Shown here: piece after piece, positions 54,965 through 64,000 of the stretch
Numbering within the stretch: the stretch's first letter is position 1
How the letters are laid out: every line of letters begins with the position of its first letter
Origin: Zizania palustris
Lineage: Eukaryota > Streptophyta > Magnoliopsida > Poales > Poaceae
Reading direction: 5' to 3'
DNA: 64,000 nt
Assembly: GCA_019279435.1 (NCBI GenBank)
Contig: JAAALK010000285.1
Coordinates: 69,498,074 to 69,562,073 of the forward strand
Notes under the pieces: generated by a model
The model's database searches: none
Seen by the model: only the letters and a program-made list of their open reading frames with translations
What the model was told of the DNA's origin: nothing
Program-made: the position numbers and the translations under genes

Positions 54965-56955
54965 TGTTGGACCGGAAACGGCGACCAGAGGGGCGGTGAA
55001 TGGGAGCTTTTAAAAACTCGGGCTAAAAACTAGCCTTCGGTTTTGGTTCTGTCTTCTGCGGAACAGGCTTCGAACACTACCTTCGAAGGTCTGGTTCGGA
55101 GGTGTTTTGACAGCTCCGAACACAGGCTTCGCAGGACCAAAAGTTCGAAGCCAAGAAGACTTCGCTCCACTTACAACCCTCGAAAATCTACTCTGCTAAG
55201 TCAGTGCAGGCTCCGCACACAGGGTGCTTCGAGCAGGCTTCACACTTCACCCTTCGCAAGAGTGGACACCCCACTGAGGACTTCGACCAAGTACTTAGCA
55301 GCAGCAACTAGTGCTGGGCTTCGTACACGAAGGTCTAACCGCACACTGACAGACTTCGCTAGAGTCACAGACACGATAAAAGCACGGGCTTCGATCAGGG
55401 CTTCGCTAGTAAGCAGCGAGGTCTCGCCTCCTGTTACACAGAGCGACAACACACTGAAAAACACACTTCGCACAAAACACCCTTCGCCTAGACAGGCTTC
55501 GGTGCACTACAACTAGCGAGGTATGTAAAGCGAGCTCAAGCAAAAAGCACACAGAAGCAGGGCTTCGCCGCTTGAACAAGGAACACAGAAAATGAACTCT
55601 CTGGATGTATACAACGAAGTGTGTGGCTAGTACAGGAGCTCAACAGTAAATGCTCAAAGTGTTAAATGTTACCTACCGAGGCCCCATATTTATAGCCCAC
55701 AGTTCACCCAAAGGAATTGACTACTTTACCCCTAGGGTTTACATTGATTTTGTCTCTACAGAACTGAGGGGTACAAAAGGTAGTCAACTTTATTGGAGGC
55801 TTCTCTGTCAGCCTTTGCAGAGGGGACAGCGCCAGCTTTTTGCAGAGCAGACACTGTCAGACTTGCAGCCTTTGACCTTTCCGAAGCCCCCCTTCGCACG
55901 CGAGGGGTGCGGTAGCTTCGGTGAGAAGCCTTGAGCCAGATGACCTTCGCTTCACCGAAGACAGCCTTCGATACAGTGACGGTTTTGAGCCGAAGCCGTC
56001 AAAGCCCTTGGGCCTTCGCACCAACACCTCCGGAGTGGACCACCACGGCTTCGCAGCTACTCTCAGCTCGAACTCCGTCAGTCTGTGTACCGAAGCCATG
56101 CATGGCCGAAGGACCACAAGACAACCTCGCTCCGGAGCTAGCCTCGCTCCGAAGCCGTCCTTACTCCGAAGTCCCACCTCCGGAGTACCACCCTTCGAAG
56201 TCCCTCCTTCGTCCAAGGCCTCCGCACGAAGCATTCCATGAGCACTTCGTCGCATTGTCTCTCCCCGAGCACACTCCTCGACGAGCCTCACCCGGACCAT
56301 GCCTTCGATGCGCCTCGACTTCTGAGACCTTCGTCGGGTACCTTCGAATGTCTCCCTCCGGAGCACACTTCGAACGCCTTGCCTCCGCAGAGGACTTGAT
56401 CCACCAAACTCCGAAGTCACTCCTTCCGGAGTACCTTTGAAGTGCCTCGCCTCCGAGGACTTTGTCTCAGAGTACCTCCACCCGGAGCCACGCTCCGCAC
56501 TCTCTGCCTTCACTTGGCGCACCTCGACCCGAGGACCGACCCAGACCCCTTCGCAGCCACCGTGACGTAGCTCCCCGCTCCCCTGGCATCAAGCCTCCCG
56601 CTTGACCCGGGTTCACCTACCACGAACTGTCCATCGCCTCCGAAGTCCCTGCGCACCACAGACAAACAGACAAGTGTATCCAGTACTCCGGAGACCTCTC
56701 CGGGTTAGCAACCTCCGGCACACACTCCGGTGTACCGCCCAAAGTACCGAAGCCTCCGGTACGAACTCAAACATCGTGTACTGTCGGACCCCTCCGACGA
56801 GCACACTCCGCTGCCACAGCTGCAGCAACCAAACCACCGAACACCCTTCGGTGAGACCACCTCCGAACACCCTTCGGAGGACCAATTTCCGAACCCGAGG
56901 GTAAAAACCTGTCAATCACTCATCACAAACACCGAAACCAACACTTGGTTTCTCA
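54965..56955 (-). repeat. solo copia LTR of the element A family, gattt target duplication
   Basis: It runs from TGTTGGACCGGAAACGG to ACTTGGTTTCTCA on the plus strand, 1991 bp, the inverse of the element A LTR and closely similar over the full length. The five-base flanks 54960-54964 and 56956-56960 are both gattt. No internal copia sequence remains, so this is a solo LTR. A 221-codon minus-strand ORF within it (55857-56522) is made of the LTR's CGAAGG-type words and has no recognisable domain. Confidence 0.93.
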
Positions 56956-57141
56956 GATTTCTTTTTCCTTGAGAAAACCAGCCGTCAGTTTTCGTTCAGG
57001 CGCAAACAGTGGTGCCTGGTGTTCGTTTGGTGTGTGGGGGCGCTGGTCGGGTGGTGGTATTGGCAAGGCATTTAGGCAAAGTGATCCAGGCGTGGGTAGC
57101 CGTGCTTGTGGGCAAGAGTCCACTGAGGAGTTACTTCTTGA

Positions 57142-57149
57142 TTTATAAG
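57142..57149 (+). promoter_or_regulatory. TATA-like box for the plant-mobile-domain gene
   Basis: TTTATAAG lies about 150 bp upstream of the ATG at 57297, a spacing like that of the antisense gene in Gypsy-2. The surrounding region is otherwise noncoding. Confidence 0.45.
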
Positions 57150-57296
57150 TACCCCGGTCTCTCTGCCCTTCTTCTTCACGCTTTCTACTCACTTCTTATG
57201 TATTTGCCCCCCAAGCTCACCGTCGTTTCCTTGCGACCACCGCTGCTCACCGCTTTTGTCTTCTTCGCTGACCAATATTTTTGGTAGATCTTCTCG

Positions 57297-60200
57297 ATGG
57301 TGACAAACAACTACAACCCTGAGGTAAGTCTTTGGCCTTTTATTTTTTGCTGTTCTTCATTTCTCTTGGTTCTTCCGCCGATTTTATTTACTATTATTTT
57401 CATTCCCGGTAGAATTTGTGGGATCAAGTCTTGATTCCTATGGCCAACCATCCATCCTGCTTCTTCTTGGGTCCGATGGGTAACCCTGGCCCACCCGATT
57501 TTGTTAATGCCGATACCCAGCATATTCCCTTCAATAATTCAAGAATTCTTTTTTCTTATTGGACTCAGAGCTTTAGGGCATTCCTTTCTCCGCTCCCTTA
57601 GTGGCGCAACTGATTCCTCTGGGTGGCCACGTTGAAGCATGGTTCCTGGGAACAAGCTGGCATCGTGGACTACATCAACCTCTCCCTTCCTCTCCCCTTA
57701 AAAAAATGAGCCGATTTTGGCATCTTCTTTCTACTTTTGGTCTGATGCGTTAAACACATTTCTTTTTGGCCATCGGCCGATGAGTCCCAACCTTCTCAAT
57801 GTTGCAGTCTTGCCCTCTCTTGACATCATCTCTATGACAATCCCTTTCTTTTTTCGTTCCAAACCTTCCCACCGTTTTGTTATCAAATCTAGTGATGGAT
57901 GGGCCAAATATATCGCTAGTCACAATAAGCAGTTTGGGCATGTCGATGAGTGAGAACATGTTGCTTTTCTCAACCTTTTGCTCGAACAATTCTTCTTTTG
58001 TGGGTCCACCCTCGAGCCTACTTGTCATCTTCAATTCTTAGCAGAACAACTGGCTACTAGAGTTGCGGTCCCCCTTGGCTGATATCTCATTGGCTCCCTT
58101 TATTATCTTCTTCATCAGGTATCAGTCTGATTAACGGTCGGTGATGCGGTAGGTCACCTTGGTGGTCCCTGGTGGTTCCTCCAGTTGTGGCTTAACGTAT
58201 ATACGACCAAAGATTCCCCTGGCCCCTTCTTTGATATCCTTCATTTTCCATCTGGTCATCGTGAGTCCGCCTCTCCAACCACCCGTCGATGTCTATCCTT
58301 AGGCGAGACAGCCGCCTGCCGGCTGGGGGAAAGAATGTCTGCTGACATCTTGGCTCGATGTTTCAAGGCCTTTTATTGTGGCTTTATTAGTGAATGTGTA
58401 GTGTGGTATGCCTACGAGTCCTTGGTCGATTATGAATACCCACATCGGCTATCTTTGGATGATGTGCTAGCGAGCCCTAAGAGTGAGGCCATCTTCCTTG
58501 CTTGTATTTTTCCTTGTCCTATTCTCATCAACTTCACGGTCGGTCCCACCTGTAAGCCATCATATGAGTTTTATCATCTGACGGTCTACGCTCGGCAACT
58601 TGGTTTCGGTCAACTGCCAATCAATCTTTTCTTCATCGGTCGCATCCGGGTTGGTGGCGAAGTAGCAAGTTCCTTGGAGTTCAATTGGCTCTTCTCTATG
58701 ACCGATTCAATCTCTCTTGGAGAGCTTCCTTCTTGGGGCGCATGTAGGGTGGCGTCAATTCCTTACAAGAAATGGTGGTCCGAGGTGAGCCAACATGTCT
58801 TCAACCACCATTCTAAGCACTTTTGCCTTTCGCTGGATCCGGCCTTCACCGATATCGACCCTGAGGTTTGCCCTAATTCTCATGACTTAGCCTTTTATTT
58901 TGATTTTCTTCCTTGTCTCCTAACTCAATTTCTTTTGCAAGAGGATGACATCGACGCCCCGTTGATGAGCCGAAGTGGTAGGTCAATACGGTATGGGTTG
59001 CCATCGACCACTACCAACTTAGTTAGTGCCCCCCAGTCCATCAAAATGTCTTGCCAAGAAGCGAGTCAAGGCCCTGACACGTAAGCGCAAGGTGTTGGAT
59101 GCATTGACGTGCCACTCCACCAGGACTCGATCCGCCTAGGTAATCATCTCAACCCTTGTTTTGTCGTACCTGGTGAACTCTCGTCTTCTCTTTGTGGCAT
59201 TTTTGGCCCATAATTTATTTTTTCACTTTCTTCCTCAGCCGATGGCACCAGCATCTTCTGTTGTGCGGACCCCCCGCTACCGATGTACCTCCACCGGCTC
59301 AAGTGCGTACGTATTTACTGTATGATGCTTTACTTTTGATACTCATTGTTCTTCTATTTCTTCTAGCCTTCCCTTGTCGTTGTGTCCCCTTACGCGGCGT
59401 TGGACCAGTCGGTGGATGACCTAGGCCATGCTCCGTCAGCTTTGACTATCAGAGACGCTGCCATGGACTTCGTCATCGAGTCCGATACTCGAGAGGTCGT
59501 CATTGCTGACCCTAACATGACGGCCAACGCCGCTGTTGTAATTACACCGGTTGGGGCCGATACGTTAGATGGTGTGCCGACGGCCATTGAGACCGACACC
59601 GAGGTACCTCCGGCTGATGGCTCTTATCAGGTACTTTTGTTTTCTTCTTCTTGTCACCCCGTTATTTTGATTCTCGTGACTTAGCCTTTTATTTTGATTT
59701 TCTTCCTTGTCTCCTAACTCAATTTCTTTTGCAAGAGGATGACATCGACGCCCCATTGATGAGCCGAAGCGATCGGTCAATACGGTATGGGTTGCCATCG
59801 ACCACTACCAACTTAGTTAGCGGGGCCCCCAGTCCATCAGAATGTCTTGCCAAGAAGCGAGTCAAGGCCCTGGCACGTAAGCGCAAGGTGTTGGATGCAT
59901 TGACACGCCACTCCACCAGGACTCGATCCGCACAGGTAATCGTCTCAATCCTTGTTTTGTCGTACCTAGTGAACTCTCGTCTTCTCTTTGTGGCATTTCT
60001 GGCCCATAATTTATTTTTTCACTTTCTTCCTCAACTGATGGCACCGACATCTTCTATTGTGCGGACCCCCCCGCTGCCGATGTACCTCCACCGACTCAAG
60101 TGCGTACGTCTTTACTGTATGATGCTTTACTTTTAATACTCATTGTTCTTCTATTTCTTCTAGCCTTCCCCTGTCGTTGCATCCCCTTATGCAGCATTGG

Positions 60201-61350
60201 ACCAGTCTATGGATGACCTAGGCCATTCTCCGTCAGCTCCGACTATCAGAGATGCCGCTGTGGACTTCGTCATCGGGTCCGATACTCCAGCGGTCATCAT
60301 TGCTGACCCTAACGTGCCGGCCAATGCCGCTATTGTAATTACATCGGTTGGGGCCGACACATTAGACAGTGTGCCGGCGGCCATCGAGACCAACACCGAG
60401 GTACCTTCGGCTAACGGCTCTCATGAGGTACTTTTGTTTTCTTCTTCTTGTCTCCCTCCTCGTAACTTACATCGGCCTTGAATGTAGCCGATGTCGGATA
60501 CCATGGGCCCATCTACCCCTAGGGCAGTCTTGAAGTGGGAGGTTCGCACACCCTTCCAGTGGCTGTGGTGGATGACGACACCACTACCTCTTCTTACGAT
60601 GGCGCCCCACAGTTGGCCGCCCCTGCTAGGCCTGCTAACTTAAGCTTCCTTGTGTTTGTTTATCATGATATCACAGTCTCTGGTCTGACCTCCTTTCTTT
60701 CTCTAGTCTTTTGTGCAGAAGTTATCTTTGATGTCGGTCCTTATCTCGAGGCCAATGAAGAGGTTATGGGCGCTCTTGTGTCAGTCATGGATCAGCTCTC
60801 CCCGGAGGTAAAGGAGGTTCTATTAGACTTGTTGCGTCGCTTGGAAAACTCAGTAGAAGTCCTAGTCAATGACTCAGGGCCAATACGGGGTCACCTAAAT
60901 GACATCTTGGACTTCCTACGTCTAGAGTTGGTTGACATACTTACGCCGGTCGCATACTATGAATTTCGTTGGTCAGTCGTGCAGCGAGCATTGAGGCAGA
61001 TTGACGATCGCACCAGATACGCGTCACGGCAGAAGGCGATTGAAACTCATGACGCAGTAGTGCGGACCGTGGGCACCCTCCTGGATCGGCTTCAGGGTGA
61101 GTTATCAGTCACTTCGCAGGAGTTAGGACCTGCTTCGGGTGGAGGAGGCTGACCTGGCCATGAAGCTAGACGAAGTGTGGGTGAAGATCGCCACCAAGGA
61201 AGGTGCTATGGCCTCCCTCTCGGGCCAGATCGAGGTTCAGAAACATCGGCTCGCCGATGCGGTCTGTCTCGCGCAGCGACGAAACCGAGTCCATCCTTCG
61301 TTCTTTGGTGTCTTCTTTATAGGACGAGCTTGGGTAGCTCCTCGTTGATT
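57297..61350 (+). pseudogene. plant-mobile-domain gene of a gypsy element (antisense accessory gene), decayed
   Basis: A 9-codon first exon (57297-57323) splices to a long exon from 57413. That exon carries a plant mobile domain (aminotransferase-like): LWDQVLIPMANHPSCFF, FYFWSDALNTFLFGHRPMSP, FLNLLLEQFFFCGSTLEP, GHLGGPWWFLQLWLNVY and KKWWSEVSQHVF. Stops near 57598, 57705, 57950, 58080 and 58128 break it. From 58866 short exons with GT-AG borders follow (a basic segment LAKKRVKALARKRKVLDAL, then valine/alanine/threonine-rich exons), part of them tandemly duplicated. A C-terminal helical region (60716-61350) ends it. The sequence runs opposite to the gag at 61644-63762. Plant mobile domain ORFs in antisense are known from Tat-lineage gypsy elements. 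The function is unknown. Confidence 0.72.
58877..60464 (+). repeat. 794-bp tandem duplication within the plant-mobile-domain gene
   Basis: Bases 58877-59670 and 59671-60464 are two adjacent copies offset by 794-797 bp. Each contains an intron end, the DDIDAPLMSRS exon, an intron, a short serine/proline exon, another intron and the ALDQS-DDLGH exon. Differences are scattered single bases and small indels, so the event is moderately old. It doubles three exons. Confidence 0.88.
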
Positions 61351-61643
61351 GGGTTGACACCGTTCTTATCTTCGTGATTGGCCTTATCTTTTAGAAGCCA
61401 TGCACTCTTGATTTTGTGTGGCCGATGAGCTTCCTCATCGCACCTCTGTGTCTTCAATTCTCTTTGTCACATACATTGGACCCTTCTCTTCTGACTCCTC
61501 GTGAAAATACTAATAGGGCACCATCGTGGCTTTTCTGGTGCGTCACTGCCATCGGCTGGCTAGCCAATTTTCTCAGAGTTGACGGGGCAAAGATTTTCAA
61601 GCGCTGACACCCTCGGTAACGATAATCTTTGGTGAATGGCTTC
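61351..61643. other. junction between antisense gene and gag
   Basis: No protein family is recognised here. In a complete element the protease-to-integrase region of pol would lie between these two parts, so several kilobases are missing at or near this point. Confidence 0.5.
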
Positions 61644-63762
61644 TCAATCATGTGGAATTGGCTTGACATTATATGGCCGATGACCGTCTTGTGCCATATT
61701 CTTGGCACGACATCCTAGGCAGTCGTCCATCGATGGTAGATGCAACCCTTCAATCCAACAAAGCCTGAAGAACTCACAATTCCAATGATGGTTTAAACGT
61801 GAATAGCCATGGTTGTCTTCGCTGTCCATCCTCTTCTTCGATCTCCTCTTGTACTTCCTAATGATATCTGAAGAAGTGACATTGCTGCTGGCTCGTTTGC
61901 TTTTATCTATGTGACGATCATCAGTGTGGCACGCGTGCACCACATTGACTAGAAATGGATGACTATCGATATTCATCGGCTTCTTTCTATCATCGAACAT
62001 GATTTGGCCTTGCTCCATGACCGATTGGATCAGTTGCCTGAAAACTTTGCACTCGTTAGTATGATGCAATGGGTAATTGTGCCATTTATAGTATTTTATC
62101 TTCTTCAGTTCATCAGCAGGCGGTATCACATGACCAGGTGACAAGTGAATCTACTTTCCATTGAGCAACAGATCAAATATTTTATCAGCCTTGTTGATTT
62201 CGAAGTCGTACTTGTCCTCTTTCTCGGCCGGTTTCACCCAGGGGCATGCAACTTTCTTCTTGTTTCTAGACCATTCGTCCATACCGACTTCTATATCTGA
62301 GTCACTACTCTCGTAATAGTCCGAATGGTATACCTGAGTGGATGCCACCTTCTTATGATACATGTCTCTCCTGCCTTCTTGGAATCGACTCTCATGTGCC
62401 GATACCCTTTGTAGTAGTTGGGAGAGGCTCTTGAACTCATGTGATGAAGATATCTCCTTAATTGGGTTCAGGAGTCCCTGAAATGCCAACTCCGCCAACT
62501 AGGTATCACTAAGGCTCAAACTATAGTATCTGCTCCATACGTCTCGAATCCTTTGGATATAATCTTGCACCGACTCGTCCTTTCTTTTCTTTATGGTTGT
62601 CAAGTCGGTGAGCTTCATCTCTTAAATGTCAGTGAAGAAATATTGGTGAAACTTCTTCTCTAGATCCGCCCACCCTCTGATGGAATCCACCAGCAGTGAA
62701 GTAAACCACACGAAGGCTGATCTTGATAGTGAAAATAGGAAAAATTGGACCCTTAGCGCTTCATCAGCCGATGCCTCCCGGCACCAGGCGAGGCAATGGC
62801 TGATGTGCTCGATCACGAAGACTGAGTCTTATCCCAAGAACTTAATGAAGTCTGGTATCTTGTATCGGCTAGGTAGCGGTACTCGGTGGAACCATTCTAG
62901 GTACGACCACTGATACATGTACATCTATTCTTTGGGCTGAAGCCCAAATTGATCTTTGATAACCTACGTGATCTGATGCACCCAGTCATCTTCTTGATGT
63001 CCCAGTGTTGGTTACCATTTAGGCATTGGGGCCTACTGATATTGCTCTAGTCGGGCAGCATTGTATCTATGTTGTCGTATGGTACCCTTGAGGGATACCG
63101 TCGGGTGCCACCCTAGGCAACACGATATTTGGCAGCACGTTCCTTGCGATACCATATGTGACTTGTGGGGCCTCTTGTCCCATCGGCCTAGGGCCGGCAG
63201 CTGAGTAAGGCACCGATGCACCTCTTTCAAGGTTATAAGCCGAACTCAATGACAAGCCCCGAGCGGGGGCCGATTGCTGGGTTGCCCTATTTCCTTTATG
63301 GCTAACCGAGAGGGTCAGTTGCTCTAGCCTCATCGGCCCTTGCGGCTGTGGAGCCGGTCAAGTGAACTGCATATTCTATAGCAATCTGGTCTAAGTATCA
63401 AGGAGATACGTCGGACCTTGTAACGATTCATGGGCTACAATGCCATCAATGGTCTTCTTGATCAGCCCGTGGAGGGTGTTGACCAGTGTTCCAGATTGGT
63501 TGATGTGCGCGTGGTGAAGCACACTGTCGACGATCTCCTGGAAACCGATATGAGGGCTTTTTGTCGGCTAAATGGTCTCCATGGCCGTCGCTGGTCTTGG
63601 TAACATATCCCTTAAGATGGTGCCCACCCGAGTCATCCTGTAGGCTTGCAGGCACAACTCCTGGAAAGCATCAACATGTCTTTGTACCTCCGCACTTTGT
63701 TTCTCAGTCAAAGTCTCCATGGTGATCGGAATGATATTGTCGTCATTGTGTTCACCCGCCAT
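61644..63762 (-). pseudogene. gag of Gypsy-3 (Ty3/gypsy), decayed
   Basis: It starts at 63762 (MAGEHNDDNIIPITMETL) and contains a Gag core (FLFSLSRSAFVWFTSLLVDS, GWADLEKKFHQYFF) at 62816-62622. Then come a FQGLLNPIKEISSSHEF block, an ESSDSDIEVG stretch, and a knuckle-like YYKWHNYPLHHTNECKVF near 62070 in place of a normal cysteine knuckle. It continues into a linker that ends at 61644. Several stops occur, for example near 63567, 62621, 62500 and 62145. Homology is to plant gypsy Gag, but the family differs from Gypsy-1/2. Confidence 0.75.
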
Positions 63763-63781
63763 GGCTGGATTGCTGAAGTAT

Positions 63782-63800
63782 GGTCCCACTAGGTGTGCCA
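63782..63800 (-). promoter_or_regulatory. primer-binding site of Gypsy-3
   Basis: The minus strand reads TGGCACACCTAGTGGGACC directly inside the LTR. The TGGCRC-type start and position fit a tRNA primer site different from that of Gypsy-2; the tRNA is not identified. Confidence 0.55.
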
Positions 63801-63805
63801 AAAAT

Positions 63806-64000
63806 TGTGTTCGTGCAGTTTTTGGTCACACTTTGACACAGGCGTGGTCTAGGAGATCAGCTTAACTCTAGTGCAGGTCCTACGTTCTTAGAAAAAAGGG
63901 TTCAAGGTGTGCCAATCAATTTGACCTTGCAACTGAAAAGAAATAGGAAAATATGATTAATAGCATAGCCTATCGGCTATCGAGCCGATGACCGTGGTTA
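63806..64000 (-). repeat. 5' LTR of Gypsy-3, cut by the window end
   Basis: The LTR border is at TGTGTTCGTGCAG or TGTTCGTGCAG (63806 or 63808), just beyond the primer-binding site. Only about 195 bp are visible; the rest lies to the right. Confidence 0.6.

Overview
The window reads as repeat-rich DNA from a plant nuclear genome, most likely a grass. Nearly all of it is nested transposable elements. There are Sirevirus-type Ty1/copia elements with roughly 2 kb LTRs, Tat-type Ty3/gypsy elements, a CACTA (En/Spm) transposon and a hAT-like transposase relic. Only one gene looks like an intact ordinary host gene: a four-exon transmembrane cytochrome b561 on the minus strand (46502-48511). The grass assignment is an inference from element types, the GC-rich first exon and gene structure; no bacterial features were seen.

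Layout. 1-6000 is the 3' part of a plus-strand copia element (A), inserted into a minus-strand gypsy remnant (Gypsy-1, 6001-8276). 8520-16997 holds a minus-strand copia element (B): a 3'-side LTR fragment, decayed pol and gag, and a 5' LTR. Its gag is split by a solo gypsy LTR (13805-14299, target duplication ctctt). 16998-24977 is a plus-strand copia element (D) that has lost its 5' end. 24978-27746 plus 45493-45906 is the gag/5' LTR part of a minus-strand copia element (C). A 17.7 kb CACTA element (27747-45492) is inserted in the C LTR. The CACTA element itself contains a full-length gypsy element (Gypsy-2, 31882-43459, target duplication atggg) and a further solo gypsy LTR (43582-44076, target duplication aagac).

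Gypsy-2 is the most interesting object. Its two LTRs differ at only about four positions, so it is young. It carries gag, protease, reverse transcriptase, two RNase H-like domains and integrase on the minus strand, broken only by two in-frame stops that sit at domain boundaries. On the opposite strand (32845-36580), between pol and the 3' LTR, lies a second gene with its own TATA box. Five GT-AG introns can be placed so that six exons form one uninterrupted frame of about 1122 codons. Its N-terminal part resembles the plant 'putative gypsy type transposon' family. A 61-bp tandem repeat separates the two convergent genes.

From 46.5 kb to the end come the cytochrome b561 gene (with a Helitron-like insertion in intron 1) and a decayed hAT/ZMYM1-like transposase (49352-51933). 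Next are a small degenerate gene with a promoter-like region (52.8-53.75 kb) and a copia LTR fragment (54130-54964) split by a 2 kb solo copia LTR (54965-56955, target duplication gattt). The last part is a second gypsy-type relic. It has a plus-strand plant-mobile-domain gene (57297-61350) opposite a minus-strand gag (61644-63762), a tRNA-primer site, and a 5' LTR running off the window. This repeats the plan of Gypsy-2 (antisense accessory gene, then gag-pol in reverse), but with pol deleted.
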